From Bacteroidales bacterium (GTDB lineage Bacteria; Bacteroidota; Bacteroidia; Bacteroidales; Lentimicrobiaceae): a DNA stretch of 64,000 bases. A program made the position numbers and the translations under genes. The notes under the pieces were generated by a model. The model saw nothing but the letters and a program-made list of their open reading frames with translations, was not told where the DNA came from and searched no databases. Of the stretch, positions 54,023 through 62,095 are shown piece by piece. The stretch's first letter is position 1. Every line of letters begins with the position of its first letter. Location of the stretch: NCBI GenBank assembly GCA_016709025.1, contig JADJEQ010000001.1, positions 62,001 to 126,000 of the forward strand. The letters run 5' to 3'.

Positions 54023-54330
54023 AAAAGGAATTTGAATTTTAGATTGCGGATTTCGGATTGCTGATTGCAAAGAAGAGACAAGGGGACAAGGAGAATGGGA
54101 GACAAGGGGAAAGGTTAGCATTGGATTAGATTGCGGATTAGCTACGCTGAGCTCCCTTCGGTCGGTTGCGGAATTACGATTACCAGATTAGCTGATTAGC
54201 AAATTAGCTAATTAGCTAATAATCGGTTTAAGCAGCTGTAAATGAAAAACACACCTTGATAGAATGAATATCAATTCTTACTTCATAAACCTACTTACTT
54301 CTTACTTCTACCTTCCGACTTCAGACCTCA

Positions 54331-54410
54331 GACCTACTATCTCCTCAAACCAGTTTTTTCAACACATAGGAACATAGAAGAAAATAGACACATAGAAAAG
54401 GTCCCTAATT
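54331..54410. repeat. 80-bp direct repeat, copy 1
   Basis: Begins GACCTACTATCTCCTC and contains CAACACATAGGAACATAG. It matches 54515-54593 at almost every base. Confidence 0.93.
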
Positions 54411-54514
54411 TCCTCACTCACTCTTAGTCTCTCAATCAACTTCTTACCTCTTACCTCTTACCTCTTACTTCCGACTTCTGACTTCCGACTTCCGACTTTA
54501 AACCTCCGACCTCT

Positions 54515-54593
54515 GACCTACTATCTCCTCAAACCAGTTTTTCAACACATAGGAACATAGAAGAAAATAGGCACATAGAAAAGGTCCCTAATT
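54515..54593. repeat. 80-bp direct repeat, copy 2
   Basis: Starts 184 bases after copy 1, with the same sequence apart from one T fewer in a T run and one changed base. Each copy follows a TTCCGAC heptad array, so the duplication probably includes array plus tail. Confidence 0.93.
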
Positions 54594-54824
54594 CACTCGC
54601 TCTTAGTTTCTAAGTCCCTTAGTCTCTTTATCCCTTAGTCTTTTAGTCAACCACTTACTTCCGACTCCCGATTTCCGACCTCCGACTTCAGACTTCCGAC
54701 CTCCGACTTCCGACCTCAGACCTCCGACTTCCGACTTCCGACTTCACATTTAACTTCCATTTACCAAAAAGCATTTAATTAAAGAATTTGAAAATTTATA
54801 CTTTTACAGCTTAATCCAACCTGA

Positions 54825-56270
54825 ATGAACTCCCTGTTAAACCATGCCTTCGACCCCGAAGAATTCCGCCGTGAAGGCCATCAACTGGTTGATCTGATTA
54901 CCACTTATCTCAATGATTGCCGCGAAGCCAGGCCTATGCCGGTATTGCCACCTTCTGACCCGGATACGATGGTTGACTTCTGGACAAAGGATTTAAACAG
55001 CACCGGATTTGATCTTCAGAAATTTTACCAAACACTGATCCAACAATCCAATCATATCCATCACCCACGCTATATGGGTCACCAGGTGGTGCCACCCGCT
55101 CCTTTGTCGGCGCTGACCGAACTGCTCGAAGCGGTGCTCAACAACGGCATGGCTATTTATGAGATGGGACCAGCTTCCACGGCAATTGAACGCGTGGTAT
55201 TGCGATGGCTGGCTCAAAAGATCGGGATGACTGACCTTGCTGACGGCATCCTGACTTCCGGTGGCTCGGCGGGTAACCTGACCGGTTTGCTCGCGGCACG
55301 GCAGGCCATGTGTGGTTACAACATCTGGGACGAAGGCGCCCGGGATGATTCCAAACTGGCATTTATGGTTTCTGAAGAAGCTCATTACAGCGTAGCCCGT
55401 GCCGCCAGAATTATGGGCTGGGGCGATCAGGGCGTGGTAAAAGTTCCGGTGAATAGCCGGATGCAACTGGATTCATCCAGGTTGGGTGAAACCCTTGAAA
55501 AAGCTCAGGCACAGGGTCTGAAAGTGATTGCCCTGGTTGGCAATGCCTGTACCACCTCAACCGGGACGTATGACCCGCTGAGTAAAATGGCAGATTTCGC
55601 CGAAGCCCATGGTTTGTGGTTTCATGTGGATGGCGCCCACGGGGGAGCTGCAGCCATGACTGAAAAATATCGTCACCTGACATCCGGCATTGAGCGGGCC
55701 GATTCCGTGGTTATCGACTTCCACAAAATGATGCTGGCCCCGGCACTAACCACTGCTGTTCTGTTCCGGAACGGGCAACATTCATACGAAACCTTCGCAC
55801 AGAAAGCCGAATACCTGCTGAGTAACGGGGCAAAGAAACCCTGGTACGACAGTGCCGGCCGGACACTGGAATGCACCAAGAAAATGCTGGGTGTAAAGGT
55901 CTATGCCATGATCAAACTTTACGGAGACCAATTATTCAGCGACTACATCACGACTACCTATGACCTTGGGCATTTCATGTCGGGACTGTTAAAACAGGAA
56001 AAAGAATTCGAACTTGCGGTAGAACCGGATGGTAATATTGTTTGTTTCAGATACCGGCCCGATGGTTTTACCGGTGACCTCAACAAGCTGACTGCATTTA
56101 TCCGCAAGAAAATAACCGATGATGCCGGTTTCTATGTTGTTCAAACCAGTGTTGGCGGGCAAATATATCTTCGGGTTACACTCATGAACCCGTTTACGAA
56201 AGAAGAGGATCTGAGGGATTTACTCCGTTTTATCAGGAAAATTGCCGGTTCACTGGTCAACCCTGGTTAG
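54825..56270 (+). CDS. PLP-dependent group II decarboxylase
   Basis: The 481-residue protein has the fold-type I decarboxylase features: EEAHYSVARAARI (His stacking on the cofactor), HVDGAHGGAAA (Asp near residue 269) and the cofactor lysine K301 in DFHKMM. The variant DFHK rather than NPHKW resembles the diaminobutyrate/glutamate-decarboxylase side of the group. Substrate cannot be fixed from sequence. It is the first of two such decarboxylases 0.7 kb apart, separated by a small lipoprotein gene. Confidence 0.85.
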   Translation: MNSLLNHAFDPEEFRREGHQLVDLITTYLNDCREARPMPVLPPSDPDTMVDFWTKDLNSTGFDLQKFYQTLIQQSNHIHHPRYMGHQVVPPAPLSALTELLEAVLNNGMAIYEMGPASTAIERVVLRWLAQKIGMTDLADGILTSGGSAGNLTGLLAARQAMCGYNIWDEGARDDSKLAFMVSEEAHYSVARAARIMGWGDQGVVKVPVNSRMQLDSSRLGETLEKAQAQGLKVIALVGNACTTSTGTYDPLSKMADFAEAHGLWFHVDGAHGGAAAMTEKYRHLTSGIERADSVVIDFHKMMLAPALTTAVLFRNGQHSYETFAQKAEYLLSNGAKKPWYDSAGRTLECTKKMLGVKVYAMIKLYGDQLFSDYITTTYDLGHFMSGLLKQEKEFELAVEPDGNIVCFRYRPDGFTGDLNKLTAFIRKKITDDAGFYVVQTSVGGQIYLRVTLMNPFTKEEDLRDLLRFIRKIAGSLVNPG

Positions 56271-56301
56271 CAGGTATGAGTATAATTTGTACAATTTAAA
56301 G

Positions 56302-56790
56302 ATGATATCTATGTTGCGATTAATGAGGCAAACGATTTATTTAGCTGCCATTGTGCTGATCATGTCCGGATGTAAAATAAAAGTTAAGAATCAGGATTCA
56401 GCTTCTGACAGCACTTCGAAAAAACAGAGCATTGCCTGGCTGCTGGCCGGAGATGAATACAAAGCCTGGGCCATTGAGTCTTTCATGGTAAATGGGGAAG
56501 ATCAGTTAAAGGGACTTGAGCCCTGCCAGCTGGATAATATTGACTTCTATTACCGGAATCAGGTGTTTGAATCGACCGAAGGCAATACCCTGTGCAAACC
56601 GGGCGACCCTGCCATTCTCCGCAGAGGCAAATGGTCACTGAATGCCGATTCAACCGCGATCGAAGTTAAACTCGGTACTGATTTATTCTCACTTCAACTG
56701 GTGGAAATCAATGAGAAAAGACTTCACTACCGCGCAGAAACCGGCAAACAGGTGACTGAGGCCGTGTTGGTAGTTTCAAGTAAAAAGTAA
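56302..56790 (+). CDS. Small lipoprotein, lipocalin-like
   Basis: The 162-residue protein has a lipoprotein signal with the lipobox MSGC (Cys at about residue 23), then a Ser/Asp-rich linker and a beta-rich region (about 45-160) that looks like a short lipocalin-type barrel. Start at 56302 is preferred; 56311 is an alternative. It lies between two decarboxylase genes, but no shared function is evident. Its last codons and stop fall inside an AAGTAAA heptad array. Confidence 0.6.
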   Translation: MISMLRLMRQTIYLAAIVLIMSGCKIKVKNQDSASDSTSKKQSIAWLLAGDEYKAWAIESFMVNGEDQLKGLEPCQLDNIDFYYRNQVFESTEGNTLCKPGDPAILRRGKWSLNADSTAIEVKLGTDLFSLQLVEINEKRLHYRAETGKQVTEAVLVVSSKK

Positions 56791-56797
56791 AAAGTAC
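56778..56797. repeat. Short AAGTAAA heptad array across a stop codon
   Basis: About three units of period 7 (AAGTAAA, AAGTAAA, AAGTAC) include the stop codon of the lipoprotein gene. They are of the same family as the arrays at 32027-32058 and 44712-44745. Confidence 0.8.
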
Positions 56798-56925
56798 CTT
56801 AGAAATTCGATTGAGTGTTTATACTTTCATTTCATTCGATACAACATTTTTTACTTGACATAACTGTCGTTTTTGATTTCGGGCTTTTACGCTTATTAAA
56901 TAAAATTAAATAACCCCATTGATAA

Positions 56926-58353
56926 ATGAAAACCCCATCGGATTTCAGGGCGGAAGCCCACAAGATGGCCGACCGCATAGCCGACTATTTTGAGCAGGTT
57001 GAGCATTACCCGGTTAAGTCACAGGTGAGGCCGGGTGAAATTTTCGGGCAACTGCCTCTACTTCCTCCGGAATCGGCAACCAGTATGGATGATATCATGG
57101 CTGATTTTGAGAAAATCATCATGCCAGGCATCACCCACTGGCAGCATCCTAATTTCTATGCATTTTTTCCGGCCAATTCGAGCTATCCGAGTGTGCTGGC
57201 TGAGATGCTGACCGCTGCACTGGGTCAGCAGGGAATGATCTGGGAGACCTCCCCTGCCGCTGCTGAACTGGAAGAACGGGTGATGGAATGGTTGAAAGAA
57301 ATGTGCGGGTTGCCACAGAACTGGACCGGAGTGATTCAGGATACGGCTTCTGCTTCCACGCTGGCAGCCCTGCTGACTGCCCGTGAAAAAGTCACCAGCT
57401 TCCTGATAAATGAGCATGGATTTAATAACAATGATAAATTAAGGATCTATTGTTCTACTGAAACACATTCATCTATAGAAAAAGCGGTTAAAATTGCCGG
57501 CTTTGGCAGGAAGAACCTTGTAAAAATTGCAGTTGACCAGAACTTTGCCTTGTTGCCAGATGAATTGAATGAAGCCATTGAACGTGATCTGGCTGCAGGT
57601 TTGATTCCGGTTTGTGTGGTGGCTACCATCGGGACTACCGGCTCAACAGCGGTTGATCCGATTCAGAAAACAGGAGAGATTTGCCGTAAACACAATATCT
57701 GGTTTCATATTGATGCAGCCTTTGCCGGAACTGCCCTGGTATTGCCTGAAATGCGCCATTTTGCAGCAGGGCTTGAACTGGCCGACAGCTATGTTTTCAA
57801 TCCTCATAAGTGGATGTTCACCAATTTTGACTGCTCTGCCTACTTTGTGCGTGATCCGGAAATGCTTATTCGAACATTTGAGATACTGCCTGAATACCTC
57901 AAGACTAAAACCCGTGGACAGGTGAATGATTACCGGGATTGGGGCGTTGCACTGGGCAGACGGTTCAGGGCCCTCAAACTCTGGTTTGTCATCAGGAGTT
58001 TCGGCGTTGAGGAAATCAGGAATAAAGTCAGGAAGCATATTGAGCTTGCGCAATGGGTTGCAGGAGAAATTGAAAAGTCGGCCGATTTTGAACTTCTGGC
58101 CCCTGTTCCGTTCAGCCTGGTATGTTTCAGGTACAGGCCGGCTGGAATTGATGGTCCGGATGACCTGAACCTGATAAATGAAAGGCTTCTGAATAAACTT
58201 AACACGAGTGGGCTTGTTTATCTGACGCATACAAAGCTGAACGGGAAATACACCCTGCGGATGGTCATTGCCCAGACAAACACGGAAGCCATACATGTTG
58301 AAAAGACATGGAAACTGATCCGTGATATGGCTAACGACATTCATCAAACATAA
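56926..58353 (+). CDS. Aromatic-L-amino-acid decarboxylase-like PLP enzyme
   Basis: The 475-residue protein has the complete AADC signature. The cofactor lysine K295 lies in NPHKWMFTNFDCSA, and the other PLP contacts are STETHSSIEKAVK (His), HIDAAFAGTA (Asp) and the N-terminal HWQHPNFYAFFPANSSYPS. Members decarboxylate tyrosine, tryptophan, DOPA or related acids to amines. It is more typical of the family than its upstream neighbour. Confidence 0.9.
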   Translation: MKTPSDFRAEAHKMADRIADYFEQVEHYPVKSQVRPGEIFGQLPLLPPESATSMDDIMADFEKIIMPGITHWQHPNFYAFFPANSSYPSVLAEMLTAALGQQGMIWETSPAAAELEERVMEWLKEMCGLPQNWTGVIQDTASASTLAALLTAREKVTSFLINEHGFNNNDKLRIYCSTETHSSIEKAVKIAGFGRKNLVKIAVDQNFALLPDELNEAIERDLAAGLIPVCVVATIGTTGSTAVDPIQKTGEICRKHNIWFHIDAAFAGTALVLPEMRHFAAGLELADSYVFNPHKWMFTNFDCSAYFVRDPEMLIRTFEILPEYLKTKTRGQVNDYRDWGVALGRRFRALKLWFVIRSFGVEEIRNKVRKHIELAQWVAGEIEKSADFELLAPVPFSLVCFRYRPAGIDGPDDLNLINERLLNKLNTSGLVYLTHTKLNGKYTLRMVIAQTNTEAIHVEKTWKLIRDMANDIHQT

Positions 58354-58486
58354 TCAGGGCAGGTATAATATTCGTAACTAAATTGACGTAATATTTTGAA
58401 TTTCTGACTATTAACTAAATCTCACAGCAAAAACTGTACCTCACCTGCTCCAGGTAATAAGATGTTGACTTTTTACAGGAAATAAA

Positions 58487-59089
58487 ATGAAAGAACAATG
58501 GAATGAGCGGTATGCCGCTCCTGAGTATATATACGGGATAAGTCCGAACAGATGGTTTGCCGAGAAATTATCACAGCTAAAACCTGGTAAGCTATTACTT
58601 CCGGCTGAAGGTGAAGGAAGAAATGCCGTTTATGCAGCTAAAGAAGGATGGGAAGTATTTGCCTTTGATCAGAGTGATGAAGGTCAGAAAAAAGCATTGA
58701 AGCTGGCCCTGGTTCAAAATGTTACCATCAATTACAGTTTGGGAGACCTCATTGAATTTGAACCACCACAAAATAATTACGATGCAATAGCCCTTATTTT
58801 TGTGCATATGCCGGCAGAAATCAGACAGGGTGTACACCGGAAACTTATTGAGAAACTCAAGCCTGGTGGCTATCTTATTCTTGAGGCTTTTACAAAGAAA
58901 CAATTACAAAATACGAGTGGAGGTCCCCGGAGTGAATCCCTGCTGTACGAGAGAGAGTTTATAGCCGATGATTTCAAAGATCTGAATATGCTTGAATTTG
59001 AAGAGACAATCACTTTACTTGATGAAGGACCGCTCCATCGTGGTGAGGCATTTGTAATCAGGTTGCTGGCAAAGAAATCAGAAAATTAA
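58487..59089 (+). CDS. SAM-dependent methyltransferase, TehB-like
   Basis: The 200-residue class I methyltransferase has the short-helix form GKLLLPAEGEGRNAVYAAKEGWEVFAFD (motif I, about residues 34-61), and a beta-4 segment DAIALIFVHMP. This is similar to TehB-like and thiol methyltransferases. The substrate is unknown. It starts an apparent plus-strand unit with the dipeptidase, ten bases downstream. Confidence 0.82.
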   Translation: MKEQWNERYAAPEYIYGISPNRWFAEKLSQLKPGKLLLPAEGEGRNAVYAAKEGWEVFAFDQSDEGQKKALKLALVQNVTINYSLGDLIEFEPPQNNYDAIALIFVHMPAEIRQGVHRKLIEKLKPGGYLILEAFTKKQLQNTSGGPRSESLLYEREFIADDFKDLNMLEFEETITLLDEGPLHRGEAFVIRLLAKKSEN

Positions 59090-59099
59090 TAATTCAACC

Positions 59100-60353
59100 A
59101 TGAACAATAAGTTGCTCTTAAGAGCCCTGATAACAATCACTGTACTTTCGCTATTACTTTCATGCCCCTTTTCATTCGGCGGGAAACCCCGGAAAGAGGA
59201 ACGCCTCAGTCAAAAAGCTGCAAAGATCCATGCCGATGCATTTACCATTGACTCGCACAACGATACACCCATGTGGTTTACCGATACAACCTACAATTTC
59301 GGCATCAACCATGCGGATATGCGACCACGCAACAGGGTTGATATTCCGCGCATGGAAACAGGAGGACTGGATGCGGCATTTTTTGCAGTATTTGTCGGCC
59401 AGGGTGAACGCACAGATCCTGGAAATGACAAGGCGCTGCTGCAGGCCCTGAACACATTTGAAGCCATCGACAGAAACCTCAGGATCAACAATTTAAAAGC
59501 TGCACCCGCGTTCACTGTAACTGATGGTAAAATCATTGAAAAACAAGGAAAAAGGGCGGTATATGTCGGCCTTGAGAACGGTTATCCAATTGGCAATAAT
59601 CTTAAGAATGTTGAACGCTTCTACAATCTGGGCGCCAGATACATCACCCTTTGCCACACCAGAAACAACGATATCTGCGATTCATCGACAGATACCACTG
59701 AGCATTACGGGGTAACGGAATTTGGCAGACAGGTTATTGATGAAATGAACCGATTAGGAATGATGGTTGATATATCCCATGTTTCTGACAAATCGTTTTA
59801 TGATGCGATTAAACTGAGCAAAACGCCGGTGATTGCATCACATTCGTGTGCCAGGGCATTGTGCGACAATCCCCGCAATCTCAGCGATGATATGCTCAGA
59901 GCCCTCGCCAGGAATAATGGCGTTATCCAGATGTGTATCCTGAGCAGTTATGTAAAGACGCCATTGCCCAATCCCGGACGCGATTCAGCCCAGGCTGCAC
60001 TGCGCACAAAGTACAATGGTTTTAAAAATTTATCGGATTCGGTAATGACGATTGCCCGGAACGAATGGTATGAAATTGATGAAGTATTCCCCCAGGTGCT
60101 GGCAACGGTTGAAGATGTAGTTGATCACATTGACCATATAGTTAAGATAGCAGGGATAGATCATGTTGGGATAGGCACCGATTTTGACGGAGGAGGTGCC
60201 GTTAAAGGCTGTGAAGATGTTTCGGAAATGGGAAACATCACGCTGGAACTGGTTCGGAGGGGTTATTCAAAAAAACAGATTGAAAAGATATGGGGAGGAA
60301 ATCTTCTGAGAGTCTTAGGCGATGCTGAAAAATATGCCCGGAATAATTCCTGA
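59100..60353 (+). CDS. Membrane dipeptidase (peptidase family M19), lipoprotein
   Basis: The 417-residue protein has a lipoprotein signal (LLLSC, about residue 21) and then the complete M19 fold. Zinc ligands are visible in DSHNDTP (HxD), the central glutamate (YVGLENGYP), SHSCARALCDNPRN and GIGTDFDGGG. Such enzymes cleave dipeptides, often with a D-residue at the second position, and in Bacteroidota are exported. It could help recycle peptidoglycan or dietary peptides; the substrate is inferred only at family level. Confidence 0.92.
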   Translation: MNNKLLLRALITITVLSLLLSCPFSFGGKPRKEERLSQKAAKIHADAFTIDSHNDTPMWFTDTTYNFGINHADMRPRNRVDIPRMETGGLDAAFFAVFVGQGERTDPGNDKALLQALNTFEAIDRNLRINNLKAAPAFTVTDGKIIEKQGKRAVYVGLENGYPIGNNLKNVERFYNLGARYITLCHTRNNDICDSSTDTTEHYGVTEFGRQVIDEMNRLGMMVDISHVSDKSFYDAIKLSKTPVIASHSCARALCDNPRNLSDDMLRALARNNGVIQMCILSSYVKTPLPNPGRDSAQAALRTKYNGFKNLSDSVMTIARNEWYEIDEVFPQVLATVEDVVDHIDHIVKIAGIDHVGIGTDFDGGGAVKGCEDVSEMGNITLELVRRGYSKKQIEKIWGGNLLRVLGDAEKYARNNS

Positions 60354-60396
60354 AACAAAAAGTCATATTAAAGTAAATATAGAATAATATAACAGC

Positions 60397-61086
60397 ATGA
60401 CCGAAATTTTTGCCGTTTCTCTGCTTGAAGACAGCGCATTCGAGGTCTGTAAACCAGCTATGCTGGCAATGGTACCTGAAACCACACGGCAAAAGTTCAC
60501 ATTGTTTGCCCGCAGCAATGATGCACAACGCAGCCTACTTGGCGAATTGCTGGTCAGGCACCTGATATCAGAAATAAAGGGAACTAAGCTGCCTGAACAT
60601 CCTTTCACAACGGGTGAAAAAGGGAAACCGGCACCTGAAGGATATCACGGAGTCCATTTTAACATTTCCCATTCGGGCCGATGGGTAGTGGTTGCACTTT
60701 CCTCTGATCGTGTTGGGGTTGATGTTGAAAAAATGCGAAAAGTCCCGGAGGGGGTTGCCCATCGTTTTTTCTCAGAAGCTGAAAACACGATGCTACAAAA
60801 TGCTTCGGATGATGCCCAAAAGGCAGATATTTTCTTTACCTTGTGGACGCTTAAGGAGAGCTTTCTGAAAGCGATCGGCAAAGGACTGACAAAGAGCCTG
60901 AATTCCTTTACTATCATCAAAACCGGCAATCAGGAATACCTCCTGACCAATGATCCTGAAGCTGAAGACTTTCACCTGCAGGTGTTTGAGCTTGAAGAAG
61001 GTTATAAACTGGCGGCCTGTGCAACAGGCAAACAATTTTGTGAAGAAGTTAAAATTCTTGACATTAAAGAATTGACAGGTTTCTGA
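60397..61086 (+). CDS. 4'-phosphopantetheinyl transferase superfamily protein (Sfp-type)
   Basis: The 229-residue protein has the two signatures of Sfp-type transferases: VGVDVEKMRKV (about residues 107-117, with the Mg-binding Asp and Glu) and LWTLKESFLKAIGKGL (about 148-163). They move phosphopantetheine from CoA to acyl or peptidyl carrier proteins. No PKS, NRPS or carrier-protein gene is nearby, so the target lies elsewhere. Confidence 0.9.
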   Translation: MTEIFAVSLLEDSAFEVCKPAMLAMVPETTRQKFTLFARSNDAQRSLLGELLVRHLISEIKGTKLPEHPFTTGEKGKPAPEGYHGVHFNISHSGRWVVVALSSDRVGVDVEKMRKVPEGVAHRFFSEAENTMLQNASDDAQKADIFFTLWTLKESFLKAIGKGLTKSLNSFTIIKTGNQEYLLTNDPEAEDFHLQVFELEEGYKLAACATGKQFCEEVKILDIKELTGF

Positions 61087-61116
61087 AGTATTTCGCATGC
61101 ACAAATTTCAACTGAA

Positions 61117-62031
61117 ATGAAATCAAAAGAAGTTGCGCTTGTATTGTCCAGCGGTGGAGCCCGTGGCCTTGCCCACATCGGGGCAATCGAGGCATTACTC
61201 GGGAATGGCTTTACAATAAAATCAATAGCCGGAACATCGATGGGTGCATTGGTTGGAGGTGTTTATGCCTGTGGAAACCTGCCAGCTTTCAAGGAGTTCT
61301 TTACAAACCTTGGAAAGATGGATGTAATCAGATTGATGGATCTGGCAATCAACAAGCAGGGAATTATTAAAGGTGAACGCGTTTTTACTGAGATGAAGCG
61401 GTTTGTAGCTGATATCAACATTGAAGAATTATCGATACCATATACAGCGATAGCAGCAGATCTAACCAACCACCGTGAGGTAATTTTTAGCCACGGCTGC
61501 CTTATCGATGCCATCAGAGCTTCAGCCGCGGTGCCGAATGTACTACACCCGTTTATCCACGAGCAATCATTGCTGGTAGATGGAGGCATCGTTAATCCAT
61601 TGCCGTTGAACAGGGTGCATATTTCACCCGGAGACCTGCTGGTGGCAGTAAACGTAAACGCCCCGCGCGGATCTGTTTTACCCGACAACAAACCGACAGA
61701 AAAGAGGTCGTATAATAAGTTGAGGAGTGTTGTAAATGAAAAATGGAATAACCTGACTGTGGGGAAGCCTAAGAGAACTTTAAAAACCGGATTCTTTGAT
61801 ATTATGAGTGGGTCGCTTGAGATGATGCAATACCGGCTTACCGAACATGCGCTGAGTATTCAGCAGCCTGATGTTCTGGTAAATATTCCGGTAAATTCCG
61901 CTGATATGTTTGAATTTTACAAGGCTGTTGAACTGATTAAACTTGGCTATGACTCAATGGAAAGCCAGCTTAAGAACCACAGCAATCATATTGTGCCAGC
62001 ACAGAATATGGTGGAAGAGTGGTATTTATAA
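61117..62031 (+). CDS. Patatin-like phospholipase family protein
   Basis: The 304-residue protein has the patatin catalytic parts: oxyanion loop SSGGARGLAHIGAIEAL (residues 11-27), nucleophile in GTSMG (Ser near residue 41) and the aspartate of VDGGIVNPLP (about residue 152). It has no signal peptide or membrane span, so it should be cytoplasmic, like RssA/YchK-type members. The substrate is unknown. Confidence 0.92.
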   Translation: MKSKEVALVLSSGGARGLAHIGAIEALLGNGFTIKSIAGTSMGALVGGVYACGNLPAFKEFFTNLGKMDVIRLMDLAINKQGIIKGERVFTEMKRFVADINIEELSIPYTAIAADLTNHREVIFSHGCLIDAIRASAAVPNVLHPFIHEQSLLVDGGIVNPLPLNRVHISPGDLLVAVNVNAPRGSVLPDNKPTEKRSYNKLRSVVNEKWNNLTVGKPKRTLKTGFFDIMSGSLEMMQYRLTEHALSIQQPDVLVNIPVNSADMFEFYKAVELIKLGYDSMESQLKNHSNHIVPAQNMVEEWYL

Positions 62032-62095
62032 CCCATAGGGAGCTATAAAACCAGTCATCCGATAAGAAAATTGAATGCTATAGAAATCAACATCA

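Larger units (their letters stand above)
54030..54780. repeat. Gene-free block of heptanucleotide and octanucleotide arrays
   Basis: No gene is visible. The block holds period-7 GACAAGG-type units (about 54073-54113), a reverse-orientation copy of the 35-nt dispersed unit (54134-54165), period-8 ATTAGCTA units (about 54183-54222) and long period-7 arrays of TTCCGAC, CTCCGAC, TTCAGAC and CTCTTAC (about 54290-54340, 54435-54525 and 54655-54750). The three arrays share units but differ in order. Confidence 0.9.

Noticed and set aside
57643..58347. A 234-codon open frame antisense to the AADC-like gene
   Set aside because: The plus-strand frame carries all PLP-binding motifs; the antisense product has none.
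59100..62031. Dipeptidase, phosphopantetheinyl transferase and patatin genes as a natural-product cluster
   Set aside because: No carrier protein, synthase or transporter is present; the three families are common housekeeping or orphan genes in this phylum.
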